The notes: a model not told the origin generated them from the letters alone. Positions 1 through 8,050 are shown, counted from the stretch's first letter. The stretch is 64,000 nt of DNA from Bacillus pumilus (GCF_038738535.1 NZ_CP046128.1:310001-374000), one strand, 5' to 3'. A program made the numbers and translations.

Positions 1-1112
1 TGGGTATCCCAGTCATTACAGGGGCGCAAATGGGCAATATGACTCCGCTTGCGTTATCTCAAACCCTTGTGTATACGATACCGTTTATTTCATTCTGTAT
101 TCCGTTCCTCCTCATTCTCATTGTGGACGGATTCAAAGGGATTAAAGAAACGCTCCCTGCCTTGCTTGTTGTAAGTGGAAGCTATGCCATTTTACAAGCT
201 GTCACAATGGTGACAATGGGTCCTGAGCTTGCCAATATTATTTCAGCTTTAGCAAGTATGGGCATTTTGGCTTTATTTCTTCGAAAATGGCAGCCGAAAC
301 ACATTTATCGTGAAGAAGGAGCACCAGCCATTGAACAGAAACAAACGTATCGCGGCATTGAAGTGCTGAAAGCATGGTCTCCGTTCTATATTTTAACCGC
401 CATTATTACGGTATGGAGTCTTCCAGCATTTAAAGCATTGTTTGCTGTAGGAGGCCCGCTCAACTGGACAACCATTTTAGTGAAAATGCCTTTTTTGCAT
501 CAGCAAATTGTGAAATTACCACCAATTGCACAAACAGAAACACCTATTGATGCGATCTTTAAAATTGATGTCATCAGTGCAACGGGTACTGCCATTCTGA
601 TTGCGGTGATGCTGACAGGTTTGTTTAGCAGACATATTACATTAACAGAAGGAGCTGCCTGCTTAAAAGCATCAGTGAAAGAGCTTTGGGTACCTGTTCT
701 TACCATTTGTTTTGTCATGGGCTTTGCCAACTTGGCGAACTTCGCTGGACTAAGTTCAGCCATTGGGCTTGCACTTGCCAAAACAGGCGATTTGTTCCCG
801 CTTGTCAGCCCGGTGCTTGGCTGGATCGGGGTGTTTATTACAGGATCTGTCGTGAGTAACAACGCCTTATTCGGCAACCTTCAAGCGGTCACTGCTTCTC
901 AAATCGGCTCACAGGCAGGTTTGTTAATCGGGGCAAATACAACTGGCGGGGTCATGGCAAAATTAATTTCTCCACAATCCATCGCCATAGCTACAGCAGC
1001 TGTTGGAGAAACAGGTAAAGAATCTGAGCTCTTCCAAAAGACCGTGAAGTACAGCTTCATCCTGCTCGGCATTGTGTGTATATGGACATTCATTCTTGCT
1101 CAATTTGTATAG
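1..1112 (+). CDS. lctP: L-lactate permease, 3' part (5' end outside window)
   Basis: The reading frame is already open at position 3, so the gene starts before the window; about 369 C-terminal residues are present. The protein is very hydrophobic, with many membrane segments, and resembles the C-terminal two thirds of the LctP/LutP lactate permease family (normally about 540-560 residues), which import L-lactate with protons. It ends with a TAG at 1110-1112, followed closely by a terminator-like hairpin. In B. subtilis the ldh-lctP pair lies upstream of the ycg genes that follow here, so lctP is favoured over the paralogue lutP. The paralogue choice is an inference from synteny; family assignment is firm. 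Confidence 0.9.
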   Translation, partial: GIPVITGAQMGNMTPLALSQTLVYTIPFISFCIPFLLILIVDGFKGIKETLPALLVVSGSYAILQAVTMVTMGPELANIISALASMGILALFLRKWQPKHIYREEGAPAIEQKQTYRGIEVLKAWSPFYILTAIITVWSLPAFKALFAVGGPLNWTTILVKMPFLHQQIVKLPPIAQTETPIDAIFKIDVISATGTAILIAVMLTGLFSRHITLTEGAACLKASVKELWVPVLTICFVMGFANLANFAGLSSAIGLALAKTGDLFPLVSPVLGWIGVFITGSVVSNNALFGNLQAVTASQIGSQAGLLIGANTTGGVMAKLISPQSIAIATAAVGETGKESELFQKTVKYSFILLGIVCIWTFILAQFV

Positions 1113-1117
1113 GTTTA

Positions 1118-1310
1118 AAAAAAGACTGAGACAGCTCTCAGTCGCAGCGTGTAGATAAACCCTCGCATTCTTTGTCCGGTCTGTGCTCCGGTGCTCGTCC
1201 TTCCTAGACTGCAAAGGTTTTCTATCACGCTGAAAGAAGGAAGACAAAGGGCTAAAACAAAGATCATTTTAGCCCTTTGTAAACAAAAAAGACTGAGACA
1301 GCTCTCAGTC
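1118..1310. repeat. Intergenic repeat element, copy 1, flanked by duplicated terminator hairpin
   Basis: A 26-bp direct repeat (six A then the palindrome GACTGAGACAGCTCTCAGTC) occurs at 1118-1143 and again at 1285-1310. Between them lies a 141-bp core. The core begins with CAGCGTGTAGATAAACC (1145-1161) and has its imperfect inverted copy GGTTTTCTATCACGCTG at 1216-1232. It then holds a perfect 14-bp hairpin (1244-1257 with 1267-1280). The same core, with different flanking hairpins, recurs at 7623-7845. No coding sequence is evident. It may be a small non-autonomous mobile element or a structured RNA; the mechanism is not known to me. Confidence 0.75.
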
Positions 1311-1316
1311 TTTTTT
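1285..1316. terminator. Bidirectional terminator between lctP and ntdR
   Basis: Six A, an 8-bp stem (GACTGAGA / TCTCAGTC) with a 4-nt loop, then six T. The hairpin works on either strand and sits 3 nt beyond the ntdR stop codon; it is also the right-hand copy of the hairpin that flanks the intergenic repeat. Confidence 0.85.
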
Positions 1317-1318
1317 GT

Positions 1319-2308
1319 TTATGTCGATTCCCTTGTCACAAGCCGGGTAGGCAGCTGGATATGTTCACGCTGTAATGGTTTTTGGTCTTGCAGGATCTCG
1401 ATTATTTGCTGCACAGACCGCTGGCCAAGCTCTACGATCGGGATGTCAATTGTGGTGATTGTTGGAGCTGTCACCTCGCAAATGTCTTGATTGTCATAGC
1501 CGATCACCGCTAGATCCTTAGGGATTTGATAACCGTATGAAATGGCCTGTTTAATGAGCCCTGCTGCGACTTGATCATTACCCGTGAAAATGGCATCAGG
1601 TGCATTCTTCATGTCATGGATGACATCCATTAAGCGAAAACCGTCTTCAATGGTGAAGGCCTCCCCGAAAAGCCAATCGTCATGCAGCGGCAAGCCGTGT
1701 GCAGAAAGTGCATCAAGATAGCCCTGTTTCCTTTGTTTTTGTGCTTCACTGCTTTCAGTATCAAAGCAAAATCCAATCGATCTTCGCCCTGACTGAATCA
1801 AGTAGTCAACCGCTTTATAGGCGGCTTCCCGCTCATCGTATCCAATAATCGGGATGTCTGCTGTTTGATGATATTCGTTCGCCATGACAATAGGGCCGTT
1901 CGTTAAAAATGGCTCGATCTTTTCCCACGGATTTTCTAATGCCCCTAATATGACCCCATCTACTTCTCTTTTTTTTAATAATTGAAGCCCTTCAAGCTCT
2001 AACGATTCCTGATAAAACGTCTGAAGCACGATGGCTTTATAACCTTGATCCAGTACTTCCTTTGATATGCCTTTAATCAATTGTGCAAAAAAAGGATGGT
2101 CCACAGCCGGGACAGACACAGCAATGGTTTTTGTCTGATGTGAACGAAGAGTGCGAGCCGCTGAACTCGGTGTATATTCCATTTCTTTCATCACCTGTAA
2201 AATGAGCTGACGCTTTTCCTCTGACACATATGGATGATGATTCAGCACTCTGGAAACGGTGGTGGTTGAAACCCCGCAGCGTTTGGCAATTTCATAAATT
2301 GTACACAT
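1319..2308 (-). CDS. ntdR: LacI-family regulator NtdR
   Basis: 329-residue LacI/GalR regulator. An N-terminal helix-turn-helix (about residues 3-24, with the AKRCGVSTTTVSRVLN pattern) is followed by a periplasmic-binding-protein-like effector domain. The frame is open 48 codons further upstream, but the family start is the ATG at 2308, since the HTH must lie at the extreme N-terminus. It is divergent from ntdA, and the order ntdR-ntdA-ntdB-ntdC-glcP matches B. subtilis yhjM-L-K-J-I. There NtdR activates the ntd operon in response to neotrehalosadiamine. The same role here is an inference from synteny. Confidence 0.88.
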   Translation of the reverse strand: MCTIYEIAKRCGVSTTTVSRVLNHHPYVSEEKRQLILQVMKEMEYTPSSAARTLRSHQTKTIAVSVPAVDHPFFAQLIKGISKEVLDQGYKAIVLQTFYQESLELEGLQLLKKREVDGVILGALENPWEKIEPFLTNGPIVMANEYHQTADIPIIGYDEREAAYKAVDYLIQSGRRSIGFCFDTESSEAQKQRKQGYLDALSAHGLPLHDDWLFGEAFTIEDGFRLMDVIHDMKNAPDAIFTGNDQVAAGLIKQAISYGYQIPKDLAVIGYDNQDICEVTAPTITTIDIPIVELGQRSVQQIIEILQDQKPLQREHIQLPTRLVTREST

Positions 2309-2357
2309 ATTAACAAATCCTTTACACAAAGTTATTGTTCTGAAATCGATAACATCA

Positions 2358-2386
2358 TTTACAATGTGAAACAAGTTAAATATTAA
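2358..2386 (+). promoter_or_regulatory. SigA-type promoter of ntdA
   Basis: TTTACA at 2358-2363, a 17-nt spacer, then TATTAA at 2381-2386; the ribosome site GGAGGG follows at 2406-2411, six bases before the ntdA ATG. The -10 lies inside a 12-bp direct repeat (ATATTAACAAAT) whose other copy overlaps the ntdR start codon. Confidence 0.6.
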
Positions 2387-2417
2387 CAAATGGAATTGAT
2401 TAATTGGAGGGAATGGA

Positions 2418-3743
2418 ATGCAAATATTGACGAAGATATCAGGTAAAAGCAAGGATTATCTTCCTTTGCTGGATATGATCAATCAAGGTGTTCAAGTAAA
2501 GTCTGATTCAGTTGAGAAGCACCTAGCAAATGAAAAGCTGGTGACGTTCCTTGAGCAAGATATAGGGCGCACAGGCTTGGAAAAAATTCTCTTCCATTAT
2601 AAACAAAATAAGGAAAAAAAGATACCATTTCTGCCAGTTGATAAACTGATTTCGGAGGATGAGATCGATGATATCATGCTGGTGTTGAAAGAAGTATTGA
2701 GTTCTGGCCGTTTTACTTCAGGGCCATATATTCCGGCGTTTGAAAAGCAGCTCGCTGAGTACTTAGGGAAGAAATATGTCATTGCCACGTCAAGTGGAAC
2801 AGATGCCCTAATGATCAGCCTCATATCAGCAGGCGTCCATCCGGGAGACGAGGTCATTTTGCCAGCGAATAGCTTTGCTGCAACAGAAAATGCAGTGCTT
2901 GCGATTGGGGCTGTTCCGGTCTATGCCGATATTGATCCAGATACTTACTGCTTGGCACCGAGTGAAATAGAGAAGCATATCACAGATCAAACGGTATGCA
3001 TTCTTCCAGTTCATTTATATGGAAAGCAAGCGGATATGAAGGCCATTTCGGCGATTGCAAAACAGCATGGGTTGAAAATCATTGAAGATGGCTGTCAGGC
3101 GATCGGCAGCAGCGGCCTTGGAGCATATGGAGATGGACTTGTTCTCAGCTTTAATCCATACAAGAATCTTGGTGTCTGCGGCAAAGCAGGAGCTATCGCG
3201 ACAAATGATGAAGCCTTAGCGGAAAAATGCATGGAGATCAGCTATCACGGCTTTGAAGTAGGAAAGAAAAATGTCAAACGCAGTGACTACGGCTTTAATT
3301 CTAAAATTGATAATTTGCAGGCAGCGATCGGACTCGAACGCATGAAGTATTTAGGATTACAAAACTTTAAACGCTTTTACTTAGCAAAGCGATACATTGA
3401 CCAGCTGCAAACGCTTGAGGAAGAAGGATACTTGAAGCTTCCGAAGCTGACGGATGATCATGTCTGGCATCTGTTCCCGATTAGAGTGTTGAAGGGAGAA
3501 CGAGATGAGCTTGCAGCGAAATTGCTGGAAATGGGCATAGAAACAGATGTTTATTACCCGATTCTATCGCATCAGCATCAAACAAATCTTGTTTCTCAAA
3601 AGTATAAACAAACGACACTTCCACACACGGAAAAAGCAGCACAGCAATTACTTCACTTGCCGCTGTATCCAGGCATGCCGCTGCAAGATCAGGAGAAGGT
3701 CATCGAGGGGGTTCATCATGTTATCAAGTCTTCCATTCAATAA
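2418..3743 (+). CDS. ntdA: 3-oxo-glucose-6-phosphate:glutamate aminotransferase NtdA
   Basis: 441 residues, the same length I recall for B. subtilis NtdA. It belongs to the DegT/DnrJ/EryC1 class of PLP-dependent sugar aminotransferases. Visible features are the SSGTDAL cofactor-phosphate loop near residue 125, the EDGCQAIG segment near 223 containing the conserved Asp, and the Schiff-base lysine in the NPYKN motif near residue 249. In the known pathway it transaminates 3-oxo-D-glucose 6-phosphate with glutamate to give kanosamine 6-phosphate. The ATG at 2418 is preceded by GGAGGG. The 3' end overlaps ntdB by 26 bases, which suggests translational coupling. Confidence 0.9.
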   Translation: MQILTKISGKSKDYLPLLDMINQGVQVKSDSVEKHLANEKLVTFLEQDIGRTGLEKILFHYKQNKEKKIPFLPVDKLISEDEIDDIMLVLKEVLSSGRFTSGPYIPAFEKQLAEYLGKKYVIATSSGTDALMISLISAGVHPGDEVILPANSFAATENAVLAIGAVPVYADIDPDTYCLAPSEIEKHITDQTVCILPVHLYGKQADMKAISAIAKQHGLKIIEDGCQAIGSSGLGAYGDGLVLSFNPYKNLGVCGKAGAIATNDEALAEKCMEISYHGFEVGKKNVKRSDYGFNSKIDNLQAAIGLERMKYLGLQNFKRFYLAKRYIDQLQTLEEEGYLKLPKLTDDHVWHLFPIRVLKGERDELAAKLLEMGIETDVYYPILSHQHQTNLVSQKYKQTTLPHTEKAAQQLLHLPLYPGMPLQDQEKVIEGVHHVIKSSIQ

Positions 3744-4584
3744 AAAGCTGCTGAATCAGCCGGAAAATCCGAAGTGGATCGTCTTCTGTGACTTTGATGA
3801 AACCTATTATTCTCACGGAATGACCGATGAGCAGAGAGAGGATGTAAAGCGGCTGGAAGCCTTTGTGGCAGAAAAGAGCGAAGCAGGACAGCTCATGCTT
3901 GGCTGGGTCACGGGAAGCAGCCTCGATTCTGTCACAAGTAAAATGGAAAAAGGCGGTTTTCATCAATTCCCGCATTTCATTGCGTCGAACTTAGGAACTG
4001 AAATTGTGTATACATCGGAAGCTCGTTTTGGACAGCCAGATGCGGAGTGGATGAAGCGGCTGGATGCGCAGGGCTTTTCAGATGAAAAAATTGAAGACAT
4101 CCTGGAAACCGTACGTGAAAAGGGAATTCATCTCAGACCGCAAACGCAGCTGGGCAGCTCAGGGTATAAGAAGAATTTCTATTATCAGGAGCAGGATGAA
4201 CGGACAGATCTTCATCATCTATCATTCATCCAAACACTTGCCAAAGAGCGCGGGGTGGCGGTCAACATTAACAAATGCAATCCGCTCGCAGGAGACCCTG
4301 CGGATTGCTATGATGTCGATTTTTTACCAGTCGGAACAGGGAAGGATGAAATTGTCCGCTTTATGCTGAACCAATATGATCTATCGAAAGATCAAGGCTT
4401 TGCCTTTGGAGATAGTGGGAACGATTTGCGGATGCTTCAATCCGTCACGCATGGTTTCCTCGTCCAAAATGCGACGGTCGAAGCCAAGCGGCACCATCAT
4501 CAGATTTGTCATCATGGGTATGCAAAAGGAATCTATGAAACACTGAAAACAGTGATGTATAAACATGAGGAGGCACATTCATGA
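3718..4584 (+). CDS. ntdB: Kanosamine-6-phosphate phosphatase NtdB
   Basis: 288-residue HAD-superfamily phosphatase. The nucleophile motif DFDET lies at residues 25-29, and the C-terminal metal-binding motif GDSGNDLRML fits the Cof/sucrose-phosphatase-like type. In the known pathway it removes phosphate from kanosamine 6-phosphate. A longer frame is open upstream, but the ATG at 3718 has a GAGGGGG ribosome site and gives a protein of family length. It starts inside the end of ntdA and its stop overlaps the ntdC start (ATGA), so the three genes are translationally coupled. Confidence 0.88.
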   Translation: MLSSLPFNKKLLNQPENPKWIVFCDFDETYYSHGMTDEQREDVKRLEAFVAEKSEAGQLMLGWVTGSSLDSVTSKMEKGGFHQFPHFIASNLGTEIVYTSEARFGQPDAEWMKRLDAQGFSDEKIEDILETVREKGIHLRPQTQLGSSGYKKNFYYQEQDERTDLHHLSFIQTLAKERGVAVNINKCNPLAGDPADCYDVDFLPVGTGKDEIVRFMLNQYDLSKDQGFAFGDSGNDLRMLQSVTHGFLVQNATVEAKRHHHQICHHGYAKGIYETLKTVMYKHEEAHS

Positions 4585-5627
4585 AGAAAATTGGAATTGT
4601 TGGAGCAGGGAATATTGCAAAAGCTCATGCAAGAGCATTATCAACAATCAAAGGTGCAGAGTTATCCGGTGTCTATGATTTGCACGAGTCAGTTGCACAG
4701 GGATTCATTAAACAGTACGGCGGACGTGTGTATTCAAGTATTGAAACACTAGCAGATGCATCTGATGGGTTGATCATTGCCTCCCCTAATTTTTGTCACA
4801 AAGACCATGCCCTTCAGGCACTAAGAGCAGGACAGCCCATTTTATGTGAAAAGCCGATGGCTGTGTCGCTGAAGGAAGCGAAGGAAATGGTGGAGACAGC
4901 CAAACAGTTCCAGGTTCAAGCCAGTATGGGCTTTAACTATCGTTACTTATCCTTTGTGAATATTTTGAAGAACTTGATTGCCAATGGTGAATTAGGCCGC
5001 ATTTTGACCGTCAGGACTCATTTTAAGAAAAACAGTGCCCTCAGAAGAAAGACATTTTCATGGAGAGACGGCGGTGAGAGTCTGCGCACGAGCGGTGCAT
5101 TAGGGGATCTTGGTATTCATTTAATTGATATGCTGTGGTACTTATTTGGCAGTGACATGAAGAAAGAATCACTTAATACCAAGATGCTGACACATGTAAA
5201 GGAAAAAGAAGAGAAAAAGGTGCAGGTGGATGATCATACCGAAATTTTCGGTCAGATGGAGAATCAAGTGTTCTTTCACTTGGTCACATCCAAAAGCACG
5301 CAGCCTGAGGAATGCGGATTTAGTGTAGAAGTCGTTGGTCATGACAAGGTATTCAAATACCATACGAACATGAAAAACGAATATGAGATCAGTGATGGAT
5401 TGTGTGTGGAGCGTCATCAAATGCCGCAAACCCTGCTGACAGATCCGCCAAATGAATTTTACGGATGGTCTGATACGTTCCGTGATCAGCTGATGCACTG
5501 GGTGAATACAGATTCATATCCATCTCATATGAAAGTGGCTGATTTTGTAGATGGGTATCGCGCACAGGCTGCGCTCAATACATGCTTCGAGAGGGAAGAG
5601 GCTGTCAAGTCTGCCCGGACATATTAA
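4581..5627 (+). CDS. ntdC: Glucose-6-phosphate 3-dehydrogenase NtdC
   Basis: 348-residue Gfo/Idh/MocA oxidoreductase. It has an N-terminal Rossmann fold (IVGAGNIAKAHARAL, residues 6-20), the family EKP motif at residues 90-92 and a GDLGIHLID segment in the C-terminal domain. In the known pathway NtdC oxidises glucose 6-phosphate at C3 with NAD, making the substrate for NtdA. The ATG overlaps the ntdB stop by 4 bases. A short perfect hairpin with a T run lies directly downstream. Confidence 0.88.
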   Translation: MKKIGIVGAGNIAKAHARALSTIKGAELSGVYDLHESVAQGFIKQYGGRVYSSIETLADASDGLIIASPNFCHKDHALQALRAGQPILCEKPMAVSLKEAKEMVETAKQFQVQASMGFNYRYLSFVNILKNLIANGELGRILTVRTHFKKNSALRRKTFSWRDGGESLRTSGALGDLGIHLIDMLWYLFGSDMKKESLNTKMLTHVKEKEEKKVQVDDHTEIFGQMENQVFFHLVTSKSTQPEECGFSVEVVGHDKVFKYHTNMKNEYEISDGLCVERHQMPQTLLTDPPNEFYGWSDTFRDQLMHWVNTDSYPSHMKVADFVDGYRAQAALNTCFEREEAVKSARTY

Positions 5628-5633
5628 AGAGGT

Positions 5634-5666
5634 GGAGCGGAGGATGTCATGACTCCGCTCCTTTTT
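5634..5666 (+). terminator. Hairpin and T run between ntdC and glcP
   Basis: Perfect 9-bp stem GGAGCGGAG / CTCCGCTCC with a 10-nt loop followed by five T. It lies within what is otherwise one operon, only 15 bases before the glcP start, so it may be a partial terminator lowering glcP expression relative to ntdABC. Confidence 0.7.
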
Positions 5667-5681
5667 AGAGGAAGTGAAAAG

Positions 5682-6875
5682 ATGAAAAAAGTATTTTATT
5701 TTGGCTGTGTCTTTTATTTTTTTATTGGGACCATTCATGTGTTTTTTGGCAGCTTAACTCCTTATTTACTGTCAAGTTACGATAAGGGTCCCGGGGAATT
5801 ATCTTCTTTAATCTTTTTTCAGTTTATTGGTTTTTTGACAGGTGTTCTGTTATCCCCCATTCTTGTGAGGAAAAAAGGCTATGGCGCTGTTCTGACCATG
5901 GGTCTTTTGCTGATGATCGGGTCACTTCTCCTTGGACTTTTGGTGCCGGGCTGGACAACACTTGTGCTGGCAGGTTTTTTTCTTGGGAGCGGTGCAGGCA
6001 GTCTTGAGACCACAGCCGGAGCGTATGTGATTTCGATGGCAAACAGTGCGAAGCGAATCAGCATCATGGAGGTCTTTTTTGGGTTAGGAGCGCTGTTATT
6101 TCCACTTGTGATTCTGCTCACTGTCACTGAACAGACGTGGCACTATGTGTTTTTATTTCAAGTCGGTGCACTGACTTTCTTTCTTATGCTCTGGCTTGCC
6201 TTTATGAACAAATTGCCTCGTGGACAGATGGCTTCTTCTTCCAATTCCAATGGGATGAGAAAACCGTCTTTACTTGTTGATCGAAACAATCGAATGATTG
6301 TGGTGCTCATGATCTGTTTTGCTTTTTTCTACGCAGGGATTGAAACGAACTTTGCGAACTTTTTGCCGTCGATCATGCTGGATAAAGGGGGAGACAACTG
6401 GAGTCTTTTTGCGGTTTCTACCTTTTGGACAGCGATCGTCATTGGCAGAACTGTCATTGCGAGAAAAGCGGATCAGCTGCATCCGCTGCGTTTTTTAAAG
6501 CTAAGCGCAGCACTCATGATTGTGCTGCTCGTTGTATTTGCCCTGACAACCCACATCGCCGCGCAGCTGCTTCTCATCTTTTTCATCGGCCTGTGCGCAG
6601 CTGGCATGTTCCCAATCGCACTGACTGCATCTGCATTAATGATTGAAAATGCCATCGACGAGGCAACGAGTTACTTTATTGCAGCCGCAAGTTTAGGCGG
6701 AGCCTGCTTGTCCTTCTTGATTGGCTTTAGTCTTGAATGGGCAGGAGCAGCAAGTGCCGTCTTTGTTTTCGCCTTCTTAGCTGTTCTTCTGTTTGCAGCT
6801 GCGATTCAAATGAATCGTGCTAAGAAAAAGGATACGGTACTGTCGCAGCAATCGGCGCTGAAAGCCGATCGGTAA
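5682..6875 (+). CDS. glcP: MFS sugar transporter, GlcP type
   Basis: 397-residue major facilitator protein with about 12 hydrophobic segments, similar in length and position to B. subtilis GlcP (YhjI), a glucose/mannose:H+ symporter encoded downstream of ntdABC. The ATG at 5682 follows an AGAGGAAGTG ribosome site; an upstream in-frame ATG at 5649 lies inside the terminator hairpin and is unlikely to be used. The neighbourhood suggests either glucose import to feed the pathway or export of the aminosugar. The sequence does not decide between these. Confidence 0.8.
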   Translation: MKKVFYFGCVFYFFIGTIHVFFGSLTPYLLSSYDKGPGELSSLIFFQFIGFLTGVLLSPILVRKKGYGAVLTMGLLLMIGSLLLGLLVPGWTTLVLAGFFLGSGAGSLETTAGAYVISMANSAKRISIMEVFFGLGALLFPLVILLTVTEQTWHYVFLFQVGALTFFLMLWLAFMNKLPRGQMASSSNSNGMRKPSLLVDRNNRMIVVLMICFAFFYAGIETNFANFLPSIMLDKGGDNWSLFAVSTFWTAIVIGRTVIARKADQLHPLRFLKLSAALMIVLLVVFALTTHIAAQLLLIFFIGLCAAGMFPIALTASALMIENAIDEATSYFIAAASLGGACLSFLIGFSLEWAGAASAVFVFAFLAVLLFAAAIQMNRAKKKDTVLSQQSALKADR

Positions 6876-6920
6876 GCAATATCCAATGTCTCCTTGAGTC
6901 CACCTGAAAAGATGACAAAG

Positions 6921-6964
6921 GACTTGTACTAAAACACAGAACGTTTGAATAATATGTACAAGTC
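6921..6964. repeat. 9-bp perfect inverted repeat upstream of ycgF
   Basis: GACTTGTAC at 6921-6929 and GTACAAGTC at 6956-6964, separated by 26 bases. It ends 7 bases before the ribosome site of ycgF. It could be a regulator operator (two half sites about 35 bp apart) or a leader hairpin; there is no T run, so it is not a simple terminator. Confidence 0.5.
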
Positions 6965-6987
6965 AGCATCAAAAGGAGGACGTCTAT

Positions 6988-7617
6988 GTGGCGGTGTTTT
7001 TTGGTTATATCTTTTTAGGGTTGTCACTTTCAGCGCCTGTTGGGCCAGTCAATGCAGCCCAAATCGACAGAGGGATTAAAAGTGGATTTTGGCACGCGTG
7101 GATTTTTGGTGTGGGAGCGATGGCCGCGGATATTGTCTATATGCTCCTCATCTATTTTGGTGTCGCCCAGCTTTTGACTGCACCTCTAGTGAAAACCTTT
7201 TTGTGGCTGTTCGGCTTTTTCGTTCTGACCTATACGGGCATTGAAAGTCTGCGTAAAATCAATTTGCAGGAGAGCCCGAAAAAGGATGGTGGAAACACTT
7301 CGGTTGGTCAGTCGTTCATGACGGGGTTTTTCATTTCTCTTTCCAATCCGCTCAGTATTTTATTTTGGCTTGGCATCTACGGCAGTATTTTGGCTAATAC
7401 GATTGAAAAGTATGGGGCATCTCAAATGCTGATGTACAGCATGGCTATTTTTATCGGCATGCTGATCTGGGATTTCAGTATGGCGCTGCTTGCTAGTTCG
7501 TTTAGGCGCTATTTAAGTGAACGTGTCTTACATGGCTTATCCGTTCTTGCAGGCTTATCTTTACTTGGTTTCGGCGCCTATTTTGGGTATCAAGGGATCA
7601 TGGCGTTGATTGGGTAG
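6988..7617 (+). CDS. ycgF: LysE-family amino-acid exporter YcgF
   Basis: 209-residue LysE/RhtB-family membrane protein with about six hydrophobic segments and the family N-terminal pattern GLSLSAPVGPVNAAQI. Such proteins export amino acids or related solutes; the substrate here is unknown. The start is GTG at 6988, 7 bases after AAAGGAGGA; the ATG two bases upstream is in another frame that closes after 10 codons. Followed on the same strand by ycgG, as in B. subtilis, with a repeat element and remnant sequence between them. Confidence 0.85.
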   Translation: MAVFFGYIFLGLSLSAPVGPVNAAQIDRGIKSGFWHAWIFGVGAMAADIVYMLLIYFGVAQLLTAPLVKTFLWLFGFFVLTYTGIESLRKINLQESPKKDGGNTSVGQSFMTGFFISLSNPLSILFWLGIYGSILANTIEKYGASQMLMYSMAIFIGMLIWDFSMALLASSFRRYLSERVLHGLSVLAGLSLLGFGAYFGYQGIMALIG

Positions 7618-7622
7618 AAAAG

Positions 7623-7845
7623 CAGACTGATACATTCAGTCTGTTTCAGCGTGTAGACAAACCCTCGCATTCGGTGTCAGTCCTGCGTGCCGGTGCTCAC
7701 GAATGTCAAATTCGCTCCGCTCCGGTACTCGTCCTTCCTAGACTGCAAAGGTTTTCTATCACGCTGAAAAGAAGACAAAAGGCTAAAATGAAGATCATTT
7801 TAGCCCTTTGTCAACAATTTGAAACAGACTGATACATTCAGTCTG
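7623..7845. repeat. Intergenic repeat element, copy 2, flanked by a different duplicated hairpin
   Basis: The core shares with copy 1 (1118-1310) the left end CAGCGTGTAGACAAACC (7647-7663), the stretch CCTCGCATTC, a 39-nt identical right part ending in GGTTTTCTATCACGCTG (7750-7766), and a second hairpin (about 7774-7811) ending TTTTAGCCCTTTGT. Its flanks are exact 24-bp direct repeats (7623-7646 and 7825-7848) containing a hairpin with stem AGACTGA / TCAGTCT, unrelated in loop sequence to the flanks of copy 1. It carries about 32 extra bases in the middle, bounded by CCGGTGCTC and CCGGTACTC. Confidence 0.75.
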
Positions 7846-7851
7846 TTTTTT
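7825..7851 (+). terminator. Terminator downstream of ycgF and the repeat
   Basis: Stem CAGACTGA / TCAGTCTG with a 5-nt loop followed by six T. It is the right-hand duplicate of the hairpin at 7623-7643, which lacks a full T run because the repeat core begins there. Confidence 0.8.
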
Positions 7852-7858
7852 GTAAGGA

Positions 7859-7887
7859 TTGACAGACATAACACATTCTTGAATAAT
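7859..7887 (+). promoter_or_regulatory. Candidate SigA promoter
   Basis: TTGACA at 7859-7864, 17-nt spacer, AATAAT at 7882-7887. A small ORF with its own AAGGAG site starts 35 bases downstream. Confidence 0.5.
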
Positions 7888-7921
7888 GATGGGATATAAA
7901 ATGGTTTCAAGGAGCTTTGCC

Positions 7922-8050
7922 ATGCGTATTTTTCTTCCAGTATTCAACTATGTGTGCATGCTGATCTTATCAGTTATCACAGCAACATTGTCTATCTGTT
8001 TAGCTTATGCTCGGCTCTCATTTATTGGGTGCTCGATTCTGTCTTTTTGA
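7922..8050 (+). CDS. Small hydrophobic ORF, 42 residues, unknown
   Basis: ATG at 7922 is preceded by CAAGGAG with suitable spacing and by a good promoter-like sequence. The 42-residue product is mostly hydrophobic (one likely membrane segment, about residues 9-31) and ends in TGA at 8048-8050. I do not recognise it. Open frames on the same strand continue after its end in other phases, so it may be the start of a longer gene that has decayed rather than a complete small protein. Confidence 0.3.
   Translation: MRIFLPVFNYVCMLILSVITATLSICLAYARLSFIGCSILSF

Noticed and set aside
2309..2452. N-terminal extension of NtdR by 48 codons
   Set aside because: Would place the LacI-type helix-turn-helix far from the N-terminus and runs through the ntdA promoter; the start at 2308 fits the family.
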